Positions 32,789 to 40,824 of a stretch of DNA of 64,000 nucleotides are shown here, piece after piece; position 1 is the first letter of the stretch, and every line of letters begins with the position of its first letter. A program made the translations under genes and the position numbers. The stretch comes from a virus. The stretch is taken from the IMG/VR virus record IMGVR_UViG_3300046314_000223, positions 26,773 through 90,772 of that record; one strand, given 5' to 3'. The notes beneath the pieces were generated by a model. It did not search any database and was not told the DNA's origin. It saw only the letters and a program-made list of their open reading frames with translations.

Positions 32789-34018
32789 ATGCCAACAATC
32801 CTTAAAGCTTATAAGTACCGGGTTTACCCGACTCAGGTGCAGGCTGAGTTCCTTGATAGGAACTTTGGAGCAGTGCGTTTCCTCTGGAATCAGTTCGTAA
32901 GTTCTTTCAATGGGTGTGATAGAGGTCCGGTCCTACCTGAGAACGAGAAAATCCTGAAAGACAGGAATCTCTGGATGCACGACGTTATCTCCTATGCCCT
33001 CCAGCAAAAGAGGATGGACTGGTTTGAATTCAAGAAGCAATACTTTAGCAAGAAACGTAAAACGAAGTTAGGTAGACCATCCTATAAGAAACGTGGTGTT
33101 TCTAATGATTCTTTCCGGTTACCCGGAGCATGCATCGGTTTCAACGCCGGAGTCAACTTCGACAAGGGTACTTTGAAAATCCCTAAGATGGCTCCATTAA
33201 AAGTCGTTTATGATAGGGAATTTAGTGGTCAACTTCGTTCGGTAACTCTTTCAAAGAACAAATGTAATCAATATTTCGTTTCAATACTTGTTGAAACTGA
33301 AGTAGAAATAAAACAAAATACCGGTCGCTCAATCGGTATTGATCTTGGTCTAAAGCATCTTTGTATCCTGTCAAATGGGATCAAAATCGACAATCCAAGA
33401 TGGTTTCGTGAAACTCAAGCGAAACTAAAAAGAGCACAGCAGCATTTTAGTCGCAAGACTAAAGGGTCGTCAAGGTACAATCAGCAACGATTAAAGGTAG
33501 CAAAGCTACATTTGAAAGTTGCAAATCAAAGAAAAGACTTCCAACATAACTTTTCGACATGGTTAGTCAACAACTACGATACGATCCTCACCGAGGACTT
33601 GAACGTCAAAGGGATGGTTAAGAATCGTAGGTTAGCTAAGTCGATTAGTGATGCTTCATGGTCTTCATTGGTCTCCATGATCGCTTATAAGTCAAACTGG
33701 TACGGTCGAAGCTTCCATAAGATCGATCGTTGGTACCCTTCGTCGAAAACTTGTAGTTCATGTGGTCATAAAGAGACTAACATGGGATTACATGTTCGTG
33801 ACTGGAAATGCCCAAGTTGTGGAACTGAACATGATCGTGACTTGAATGCTGCTGTAAACATTTTACATAAGGGTCTTGATGATCTTTATGGATTTAAAAC
33901 ATCGGAAGAATTATCCGATTACAGGCGCGGAGAAGACATAAGACCCGAGGCAGTAACGCCGAAGGCACCTTCGTTGAACCGTCTAGTCAGTTTTATCGAT
34001 TTTGATAGAACGACGTAA
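32789..34018 (+). CDS. tnpB: TnpB-type RNA-guided nuclease (IS605 OrfB)
   Basis: 409 residues. RuvC-like catalytic residues are all present: Asp185 in GIDLGLKH, Glu269 in LTEDLNVKGM and Asp351 in HDRDLNAA. A four-Cys zinc site (CSSCG at 322-326, CPSCG at 341-345) lies between them. The N-terminus LKAYKYRVYPTQVQAEFLDR and the C-terminus EAVTPKAPSLN are typical. Known TnpBs use an RNA from the 3' end of their own gene to cut DNA. There is no tnpA in the window, so the element is non-autonomous or domesticated. It lies between regA and hsp20 and its codon use is less like the neighbouring genes. Confidence 0.9.
   Translation: MPTILKAYKYRVYPTQVQAEFLDRNFGAVRFLWNQFVSSFNGCDRGPVLPENEKILKDRNLWMHDVISYALQQKRMDWFEFKKQYFSKKRKTKLGRPSYKKRGVSNDSFRLPGACIGFNAGVNFDKGTLKIPKMAPLKVVYDREFSGQLRSVTLSKNKCNQYFVSILVETEVEIKQNTGRSIGIDLGLKHLCILSNGIKIDNPRWFRETQAKLKRAQQHFSRKTKGSSRYNQQRLKVAKLHLKVANQRKDFQHNFSTWLVNNYDTILTEDLNVKGMVKNRRLAKSISDASWSSLVSMIAYKSNWYGRSFHKIDRWYPSSKTCSSCGHKETNMGLHVRDWKCPSCGTEHDRDLNAAVNILHKGLDDLYGFKTSEELSDYRRGEDIRPEAVTPKAPSLNRLVSFIDFDRTT
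33920..34010 (+). ncRNA. Probable omega-RNA/right end of the TnpB element
   Basis: The last 100 bases of tnpB contain the hairpin CGAAGG/CCTTCG (33960-33973) and TTGAAC, the pattern found at the right end of many IS605-type elements where the guide RNA scaffold overlaps the tnpB 3' end. The guide would be the flanking sequence just after the right end, near 33990-34030, around the hsp20 start. The exact 3' boundary is not known. Confidence 0.5.
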
Positions 34019-34020
34019 TT

Positions 34021-34356
34021 ATGTTTGATCATCTTTACGCATCTCGGGGAACTTCCTTTCCTTTTTGGAATCTGTATACCTCCGATGACTCTCGATTCCT
34101 GACGCTGGCTGTTGCTGGGTACCCAAAGGAAAATCTGAGCGTTACAACCAACGGTAACATCCTGACCATCAAGGGACTGCCCAAGATTCTTTCCGAGGAA
34201 ATTAAATACATCCATCGTGGAATCTCCCAAAAGTCCTTTGAATGCGCCTATGACATCAAGGGCTATATGGTAAAGGGAACCACTTATTCGGATGGCATCC
34301 TCTCAATTGAGTTGACGTCATCTGCCCCAACCGCAACCGTCCATCAGATTGACTGA
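34021..34356 (+). CDS. Hsp20 small heat-shock protein
   Basis: 111 residues. The alpha-crystallin domain pattern is visible: LTLAVAGYPKENLSVTTNGNILTIKG, then HRGISQKSFECAYDI and DGILSIEL. Such ATP-independent chaperones occur in T4-like phages of water habitats. It starts 2 bases after tnpB, so the insertion has nearly touched its start; its own promoter or ribosome site may be supplied by the element. Confidence 0.85.
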   Translation: MFDHLYASRGTSFPFWNLYTSDDSRFLTLAVAGYPKENLSVTTNGNILTIKGLPKILSEEIKYIHRGISQKSFECAYDIKGYMVKGTTYSDGILSIELTSSAPTATVHQID

Positions 34357-34383
34357 TACGCAGTTCTGGCATTTCCCAAAAAC

Positions 34384-34413
34384 AAAAGGGCCATAATCGG
34401 CCCTTTTTCTTTC
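34384..34413 (+). terminator. Rho-independent terminator after hsp20
   Basis: AAAAGGGCC/GGCCCTTTTT with a 6-base loop and a following TTTTTCTTTCT run: a standard intrinsic terminator. TATAAT at 34415-34420 directly after it may begin the next transcript. Confidence 0.9.
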
Positions 34414-34426
34414 TATAATAAGAACA

Positions 34427-34882
34427 ATGGTAACCTATCTGAAAATTATTCTGCTATGCTTTTGTATAGCATCCCCAAATATGCTACAATCAGCAGAGAC
34501 AGAAGATTCTGAACTGTTGGCATATATTGATACCAACATTCACTGCATGGCTCAGACCATCTACTACGAGGCTCGCGGAGAGGGCGCCTTGGGTATGCTG
34601 GCTGTGGCTCATGTTGTCCTGAATCGAATGCAATCCCCCAAGTTCCCAGCTTCAGATGCCTGTGGAATTGTCAAGCAACCCGGTCAATTTTCTTGGTATA
34701 AGAAACCATCCAAGGTAGTTGACCATGCAGCCTTCGCCAGCGCATTCTCCATAGCATGGGATGTTCTGAGTGGAGAGACCAAAGACCCAACCAAAGGAGC
34801 GACCATGTTCCATGCATCCCATGTCAGTCCGGGGTGGAACAGTCGCATCAAGGCCAAGATCAACAACCAAGTATTCTACTGA
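34427..34882 (+). CDS. SleB-type cell-wall hydrolase with signal peptide
   Basis: 151 residues. A hydrophobic N-terminus of about 22 residues (MVTYLKIILLCFCIASPNML) would export it, and the rest matches the SleB/hydrolase_2 family: MAQTIYYEARGEG with the catalytic Glu, GMLAVAHVVLNRM, and GATMFHASHVSPGW. These lytic transglycosylase-like enzymes cut peptidoglycan. It may be the lysis enzyme working with the spanins at 3323-4071 (inference). It ends where the polymerase gene begins. Confidence 0.85.
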   Translation: MVTYLKIILLCFCIASPNMLQSAETEDSELLAYIDTNIHCMAQTIYYEARGEGALGMLAVAHVVLNRMQSPKFPASDACGIVKQPGQFSWYKKPSKVVDHAAFASAFSIAWDVLSGETKDPTKGATMFHASHVSPGWNSRIKAKINNQVFY

Positions 34883-37675
34883 ATGTCAGATACCTTTTAC
34901 ACCAATATTGAGCTTCGTGGCAACAACATTCTTTACCATGGGTATGAAAATGGCATCCCGGTCAGGAAGAAGATACCGTATCGACCACACCTGTTTGTCA
35001 GTGACGCTAAGGGGGAGTACAAGTCATTTTCTACCAAGCAGCCCCTGCGTCGGCAGGAGTTTGATTCCATCAAGGAACTGAAGACATTTGTGGAAACCTA
35101 TTCTGATGTATCGAACTTCAAGATTTTTGGATGTTCTGACATGATCCGTCAGTTCACAGCCAATCAGTTCTCGGGCGAGATCCAGTGGGACTACGAAAAG
35201 ACCAAGATATGGTTCTTTGACATCGAGACTCGGGTAGAGGGTCTGGACATGGATCATGATGCAATGGTTGATGCCAAGGTAAAGGACAAGGAAATCTCCT
35301 TGAGCTACAAGCGAGCAATGATGCTCTTGGATGCTGACATCCCCTATGATGTCTTGGTTGATGGTGAATGGTATCCCATTCGTCAGTCGCCATTGTATGT
35401 GGCCGGATTCCCCAAACCTGAACTGGCGCAGCAGGAAATCTTGCTGCTATCCATGATTGACCATCATTCAGGAATGATCCGACTCTGGGCAAACCGAGCA
35501 ATTGAATCCGACAACGACACATTTGCATTGGACATTCAGAATCGCCTCCTGAAAATCAAGGATACCACCCTGATGACTGGAGATAAGCCGGTCATTGAAT
35601 ATGCCATTGATGTTCGCCAGTATGACATGGACGAACCAGCTATGCTCAAGGACTTCTTGACATTCTGGAGCAGTCAGCGAATTGATGTCATCTCTGGATG
35701 GAACAGCGAGGGATTTGACGTTCCCTACTTGGTAAATCGTCTGAAGAACGTCCTTGGAGACCAACCAACATCCTTGTTGTCCCCATGGGGAGATGTTAAG
35801 GAGCGTCGCTACCGGGATGATAACGGTAATGAATGTCAGACATATGACATCTATGGAATCACACACTTGGACTACTTGGTTCTCTACAAGAAGTTCAACC
35901 CCGGAGCCAAGGAATCCTTCAAGTTGGACTTCATTGCCAACTTGGAATTAGAGCATGGTAAGTTGCCAATGAAGGGGGCGTCCTTCAGGGAGAACTACCT
36001 TTCCTACTGGAATGAGTTCATCTTGTATAACTTGGTTGACACATACCTTCTGCATCAGTTGGAGGGGGAGATGTTGCAGGTTCGTTTGGCTATGCAGGTT
36101 GCATATATGGCTAAGTGTAACTTTGGTGATGTGGTTTCATCAATGCGGGTCTGGGAATCGTTTATCTACAATCACTTCTTGGGGCTGAACATTGCTGAGG
36201 ATTGGAAGAAGCCATCAAACAAGAAAGAAAGTATTGTTGGTGCCTATGTGAAAGATGTGGTTCCCGGAAAGTATGGTTGGACATACAGTATAGATGCTAC
36301 AGCCCTCTACCCCAGCATCATCATGCAAAACAACATTTCCCCAGAGACGATTATCGGACATTCCCCGATTTTCATTGATGATGTTATGGCTGGTAAACAT
36401 ACCGAATATGTTGTTGATAATTCTATAATTTCTGCAAACGGATTGTTGACAACGAAAGATGTATGTGGATTCATCCCCACTCTGATCAACAGAACTTTTG
36501 ATATGCGAAATATGTATAAAAAAGAGATGTTGAACTTAGAGAAGCGCAAGCAGGAGATTGAGGGCACACCGGGAAGTGACTTGGAATGCAAAGACTTAAC
36601 AAGTCGTATTGCATCGATGAATATTGCCCAAGGCGCTATAAAAATTTTAAATAACTCCTTCTACGGAAACCTTGCTTTGCAATATTTCAGGTATTACGAT
36701 CCAAGGATGGCTGAAGCTGTTACCGCAACTGGTCAAGTATTCATCAAAAAGACCAATCAATTTGTCGATGAAATTTTGTCAAAAATTCTGGGAACCGCTG
36801 GAGAATATGTATATTACATGGACACTGACAGTTGCTATATAAATTGTCAACTATTGGTTGATCGGCATTGCGTCGGTAAGTCTGACCAAGAGATCGTTAC
36901 ATTCATTGAGAAGTTTGTGTTTGGGGTTATCGCCCCAGAATTAAACAAAAGACTATCCGAATTTGCCAAGACAATGGGTGTTGATGATTGCCGCATCAGC
37001 TTCAAACTTGAATGTATTGGTCCCAGCATGATCATGTCTCAAAAGAAAAAATATTTGTTTGACATTCTCTATTATGAGGGTGTCCGATATAAAGAACCCA
37101 AGATGAAAGTCATGGGAATTGACATTGTTCGCTCATCCACCCCCGGCGTCGTCAAGGATTATCTGACGGATGCAGCAACAATCTGCCTAAGAGGAACCGA
37201 ATCCGAACTGCAATCTCATGTTGAATCTGTCAAGAAGCAATTTATGTCCTTGGATTATACCCAAGCATCATTCCCTCGTGGGTGTAATGGTATGAGCGTA
37301 TATGGAGCAACTTCCGGCAATACCATATCATTGGATGGTGAATCCGTGGCAACTGTTTATGGAGCCAAGACCCCAATTCAAGTCCGTGGAGCATTGGTTT
37401 ATAATCACCACCTGAAGAAAATGGGGCTGGACAGCAAATACCCTCTGATTAATGATGGGGAGCGAGTCAAGTTCATTATGATGAACAAACGCAACCCCTT
37501 CAGGGAAGATGTTATTGCTTTCCCGGATAAGCTGCCTCCTGAGTTTGATCTGGTCAAGTATATTGACTGGAATCTACAATACAAGAAAGCATTTGTTGCT
37601 CCATTGGAGAAGATCACCAATGCCTTGGGATGGAGCATGGAGAAGCAACCAGACCCGGAGTTTTTGTTCGGTTAA
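34883..37675 (+). CDS. 43: Family B DNA polymerase (T4 gp43)
   Basis: 930 residues (T4 gp43 898). Proofreading exonuclease: FFDIET at 111-116 (Asp113, Glu115), WNSEGFDVPYL and YNLVDTYLLH. Polymerase: DATALYPSIIM (motif A), KILNNSFYG (motif B) and YMDTDS (motif C). Undivided, with no intein or intron. It acts with the gp45 clamp and gp44/62 loader. The centre of the gene, about 36190-37060, uses more A/T-ending codons than the ends. Confidence 0.96.
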   Translation: MSDTFYTNIELRGNNILYHGYENGIPVRKKIPYRPHLFVSDAKGEYKSFSTKQPLRRQEFDSIKELKTFVETYSDVSNFKIFGCSDMIRQFTANQFSGEIQWDYEKTKIWFFDIETRVEGLDMDHDAMVDAKVKDKEISLSYKRAMMLLDADIPYDVLVDGEWYPIRQSPLYVAGFPKPELAQQEILLLSMIDHHSGMIRLWANRAIESDNDTFALDIQNRLLKIKDTTLMTGDKPVIEYAIDVRQYDMDEPAMLKDFLTFWSSQRIDVISGWNSEGFDVPYLVNRLKNVLGDQPTSLLSPWGDVKERRYRDDNGNECQTYDIYGITHLDYLVLYKKFNPGAKESFKLDFIANLELEHGKLPMKGASFRENYLSYWNEFILYNLVDTYLLHQLEGEMLQVRLAMQVAYMAKCNFGDVVSSMRVWESFIYNHFLGLNIAEDWKKPSNKKESIVGAYVKDVVPGKYGWTYSIDATALYPSIIMQNNISPETIIGHSPIFIDDVMAGKHTEYVVDNSIISANGLLTTKDVCGFIPTLINRTFDMRNMYKKEMLNLEKRKQEIEGTPGSDLECKDLTSRIASMNIAQGAIKILNNSFYGNLALQYFRYYDPRMAEAVTATGQVFIKKTNQFVDEILSKILGTAGEYVYYMDTDSCYINCQLLVDRHCVGKSDQEIVTFIEKFVFGVIAPELNKRLSEFAKTMGVDDCRISFKLECIGPSMIMSQKKKYLFDILYYEGVRYKEPKMKVMGIDIVRSSTPGVVKDYLTDAATICLRGTESELQSHVESVKKQFMSLDYTQASFPRGCNGMSVYGATSGNTISLDGESVATVYGAKTPIQVRGALVYNHHLKKMGLDSKYPLINDGERVKFIMMNKRNPFREDVIAFPDKLPPEFDLVKYIDWNLQYKKAFVAPLEKITNALGWSMEKQPDPEFLFG

Positions 37676-37678
37676 ATA
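37672..37678 (+). promoter_or_regulatory. Candidate late promoter TTAAATA
   Basis: TTAAATA overlaps the polymerase stop and lies 35 bases before the next structural-block gene, a suitable place for the switch from early to late expression. Confidence 0.4.
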
Positions 37679-37713
37679 TTGAGTAGCATTTTTTAAAGAC
37701 TGGTTGAATACAG

Positions 37714-38310
37714 GTGGCACGTTTAAATCTGGATCAGATGGCAAAGCGGATTGTCCATGACAAATCCGCCGCCAGAAAGTCCCAAGCATGGTTTGCTGAA
37801 CAGGTGAAATATCTGGGGGATATGTCATCGCCAAATGCGGTGATGGCTAACTCTGGGCGCAGACGCAACTTCCTGATTCCCGGCCAGATGACCATGTTCT
37901 TCTATTCAGCCAAGTATAAGGATGAACTGCCCTACTACGACACATTCCCATTGGTGCTTCCTTTTTCTCAGGATGAGGAAACATTCACGGGAATCAACTT
38001 TCACTATCTCCCAGTCAAATTCCGCGTGGTTCTGCTGAAGAATCTGCTGGACTTTTCCACGGATAAGAAACTTGATGAAACCAGCAAGATCAAGATGCAG
38101 TGGCGGTTTGTTGCTGGCGTTGCTCGTTATCAGGGAGTTGAAGCAGCAGTCAAGAAGTATCGCTTTGATCATGTTCAGTCGCAGTTCTTGTTTGTCCCTG
38201 CTCCACAATGGTTCAATGCAGTGATGCTACCGTTTGAGCGCTTTGTTGTTGGCACCAACAACAGTCGTGTTGATAAGAAGTATGTGTGGCGCAACATCTC
38301 TGCTACATAA
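37714..38310 (+). CDS. Conserved T4-like structural-block protein (198 aa)
   Basis: 198 residues, GTG start (an ATG eight codons later is an alternative). NFLIPGQMTMFFYSAKYKDE, LPYYDTFPLVLPF and INFHYLPVKFRVVLL recall a family I remember from T4-like marine phages, annotated as virion or assembly proteins. No enzymatic motif. It leads a block of baseplate and terminase genes. Confidence 0.6.
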   Translation: MARLNLDQMAKRIVHDKSAARKSQAWFAEQVKYLGDMSSPNAVMANSGRRRNFLIPGQMTMFFYSAKYKDELPYYDTFPLVLPFSQDEETFTGINFHYLPVKFRVVLLKNLLDFSTDKKLDETSKIKMQWRFVAGVARYQGVEAAVKKYRFDHVQSQFLFVPAPQWFNAVMLPFERFVVGTNNSRVDKKYVWRNISAT

Positions 38311-38322
38311 AAGAGGAACCGA

Positions 38323-39432
38323 ATGTCTGTTCTACAAAAATTAAGCAATAGGTTCCCAACCAACGTAACCATCCCCACCAACAAGGCTGAAGTTGCCGTT
38401 GAAGTCTTGAAACAGCTTCGACGCCTGACCATTCCGCCCAAGAGGGATGGATTTACTCCAGTCATCCCTCGTGGTGGATACAGCAACAAGCAGCGCAAAG
38501 CCGAAAAACTACCTGAGAAAAAGAGTTTCAATTCTTTTGTATCTGAGGTCAAGTCTCGTGGTGTCGCCAAACAATCGGATTATTTGGTGGAGATAATGCC
38601 GCCCCCGTTCTTGGTTCCCGACCCAACCACTGCCAACCTGATTCGACTCTTCTGTGAGCAGTTTACGTTCCCGGAGTTTGCTTTGGCTACGCAGACTATA
38701 AAGGATTATGGTCTGAATCGGGAGGCTGTATATGATAAGATGTATGGTCAGGTCAATGCCACATTCCTGTGCGATCAGAATATGGTCATCAAGGACTTTT
38801 TTGATGCGTGGGCATTGGGTACTGTTAGTAGCAACAATGGAGTTTTCCAGTATCCAAACCGCTATATTTCACACCAGATTCGCATACATCAACTGAATGC
38901 AGCCAAGCAGATCGTCTATACAGTGACCTTGAATCGGGTAATGCTGAAGGTAATCAATGATATTGTCCTGTCTCATGCATCCAGAGATGTTACTCGGTTT
39001 CAGGTGATGTTTACCTACGAAAGCTGGGATTCCAAGCGAGTTCCTGCTGGCTCTGAAATACCAATCAGTAATTCTGTTGATATTGGACAGAAGACCATTC
39101 CAGATAACCGCAACACAGGTTCGTTGATCGTCATCCCCAAGCTACCAATTATTACCGACCCAACTAAATTAGATGACTGGTATGACTATGCTGGATGGTC
39201 TAATGAAGTCAAGACGATTCAGCAGACACCAACAACAGTAACCGGTGCAGTGAATGGCGTGATTGATTCTGTCTTGGGAGCAATCACCAATGTTGGTAAT
39301 GCGGTCAACAATACTGTTGGCGGAACAATAAATGCTATTGGGGGAACTGTTGTTGGTGGTTCTGTCAATGGCGTAATCCAAGGGGTGACTGGAGCAATCA
39401 CATCCGTTGGCAACATTTTTAATGGGAATTGA
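38323..39432 (+). CDS. Baseplate/tail-tube-fold protein (gp54-like candidate)
   Basis: 369 residues. Residues 90-250 show SDYLVEIMPPPFLVPD, IRLFCEQFTFPEFALATQTI, KDYGLNREAVYDKMYGQ and MVIKDFFDAW, the layout of tail-tube-like folds as in T4 gp19/gp54. The C-terminal 75 residues are a Gly/Val/Asn repeat (NGVI, GGTI, NVGN) of low complexity. It is probably the tube initiator or a hub-tube adaptor; I cannot choose between gp48 and gp54 roles. Confidence 0.6.
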   Translation: MSVLQKLSNRFPTNVTIPTNKAEVAVEVLKQLRRLTIPPKRDGFTPVIPRGGYSNKQRKAEKLPEKKSFNSFVSEVKSRGVAKQSDYLVEIMPPPFLVPDPTTANLIRLFCEQFTFPEFALATQTIKDYGLNREAVYDKMYGQVNATFLCDQNMVIKDFFDAWALGTVSSNNGVFQYPNRYISHQIRIHQLNAAKQIVYTVTLNRVMLKVINDIVLSHASRDVTRFQVMFTYESWDSKRVPAGSEIPISNSVDIGQKTIPDNRNTGSLIVIPKLPIITDPTKLDDWYDYAGWSNEVKTIQQTPTTVTGAVNGVIDSVLGAITNVGNAVNNTVGGTINAIGGTVVGGSVNGVIQGVTGAITSVGNIFNGN

Positions 39433-39935
39433 GTATGGGAAAATATGATGCTGCCATGTCCATGGCCTTGGGTGTTCCTTTGAGTGAGCCTGTAATCTTG
39501 CCAAGGAGTGAGATTGCAATTGCCGATGAAAATCCAGTCGCTGTCTTGGAACCAAAAAGTGAATCTGGTTCGTCGGAGGATAAAGAATTTGATGATGTCA
39601 AGACCAACTTAGAGGGTATCTTGGGTAAGGCCGAATACGCCTTGGCTACTCTGACCAGCTTGGCTATTTCTGAGGAATCCCCACGAGCCTTTGAGGTCTT
39701 GAATACCATGCTAAACAGTATGGTTGACATCAACATGAAGATGATTGAAATTGAGGAACGCAAGGCAAAACTGAAGAAACTTCGTGCAGCAGATAATGCG
39801 GATAAATCCCCAACTCCGGGCAGCCTTAACTTGGTTGCCGGGTCTGGGGAGACAACCGTAAATAACAATGTCGTCTTTGTGGGAACCACCAAGGAACTAC
39901 AAGAGCAACTTCGTCAACAAATGACTGGAAAGTAA
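39429..39935 (+). CDS. 16: Terminase small subunit (T4 gp16)
   Basis: 168 residues (T4 gp16 164). SPRAFEVLNTMLNSMVDINM and KMIEIEERKAKLKK match the central coiled coil of gp16, and TTVNNNVVFVGTTKELQEQL matches the T4 C-terminal NIQNATVFMGSPTEL. It stimulates the packaging ATPase gp17, which is not encoded next to it here, unlike in T4. It overlaps the previous gene by ATGA. Confidence 0.82.
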   Translation: MSMGKYDAAMSMALGVPLSEPVILPRSEIAIADENPVAVLEPKSESGSSEDKEFDDVKTNLEGILGKAEYALATLTSLAISEESPRAFEVLNTMLNSMVDINMKMIEIEERKAKLKKLRAADNADKSPTPGSLNLVAGSGETTVNNNVVFVGTTKELQEQLRQQMTGK

Positions 39936-39941
39936 TCCACT

Positions 39942-40664
39942 GTGAAAAAACCATTACCTATTGTAAGTTCCCCAAGCATTGTATGCGTTCTGCCTGTTTC
40001 TGGGCAGAAGATTTCCTATCGACCTTTCTTGGTCAAGGAACAGAAGGCTATGTTGCTGGCGCAGAAGTCCGAAGATGAGGCTACAATTGCACAGACTGTG
40101 CGGGATGTTGTCATCTCCTGCACCAACGGAACCTTGGATTACGACAACACGCCAACTGCAGACATTGCCTACTTCTTCTTGCAGATGCAGATTTCGTCGG
40201 TTGGAGCAGAACGCAAAGTGGCTATCCCCTGTGTCAGTTGCCATGAGCCTATTGGTATGAACATTGACCTGAGCAAGATTGGGATTGATACTTCCAAGGT
40301 TCAGACCAAGATCATGCTGGATGATAAAATTGGGGTCGTGTTCCGGCTCCCATCCATGACTGATGCCGCCGATACCCTTCAGATTGATGATAAGGTCGAA
40401 AGAAACAGCAGCCTGATTTGCCGCCTGATAGTCAATATTTTTGATGAGGACTCTGTATATCCTCGTTCTGAATACACCGATGAAGAATTGGATACATGGT
40501 TGAATGCCTTGTCCGATGATGCATTGTTGCGGATTCAATCTTTCGTGGATAACATCCCCGAACTTCGCCATGAATTGGTTTATTCATGCCCTAAATGTCA
40601 GACAAAACAACGCAAGCTCTTGGAGGGCTTGCATGGCTTTTTTCGCCTTGGCAATGATAAATGA
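39942..40664 (+). CDS. gp26-like baseplate hub protein
   Basis: 240 residues, GTG start. YRPFLVKEQKAMLLAQKSED, the CVSCHEPI and CPKCQTKQRKLLEG cysteine pairs (a likely zinc site) and a helical middle fit the T4 gp26/hub-assembly family, which helps build the baseplate hub and load the tape-measure protein. It is followed by an overlapping small frame and a tape-measure-like gene. Confidence 0.6.
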   Translation: MKKPLPIVSSPSIVCVLPVSGQKISYRPFLVKEQKAMLLAQKSEDEATIAQTVRDVVISCTNGTLDYDNTPTADIAYFFLQMQISSVGAERKVAIPCVSCHEPIGMNIDLSKIGIDTSKVQTKIMLDDKIGVVFRLPSMTDAADTLQIDDKVERNSSLICRLIVNIFDEDSVYPRSEYTDEELDTWLNALSDDALLRIQSFVDNIPELRHELVYSCPKCQTKQRKLLEGLHGFFRLGNDK

Positions 40665-40824
40665 TAGTATTGAGAATTACTATCGTCTGAATACCAAGTT
40701 GATGATGCGGTTTGGTATCGACTTTGATACCTTGGAAATGATGTTCCCGTTTGAGCGTGATGTTTACTATCACCTGATCATAGAAGAATTAGAAAAGAAG
40801 AAACGAGATGCCGCTGCCTCCTAA
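40633..40824 (+). CDS. Small hub/tape-measure-chaperone-like protein (63 aa)
   Basis: 63 residues from an ATG at 40633 with a strong ribosome site (GGAGGG, 5 bases upstream), overlapping the end of the gp26-like gene by 32 bases in another frame. Product: MAFFALAMINDSIENYY then a Met/Phe/Glu-rich helix. Such a second small frame between a hub protein and a tape-measure gene recalls tape-measure chaperones; the T6 run at the overlap is a possible slip site, but separate initiation explains it better. Confidence 0.65.
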   Translation: MAFFALAMINDSIENYYRLNTKLMMRFGIDFDTLEMMFPFERDVYYHLIIEELEKKKRDAAAS

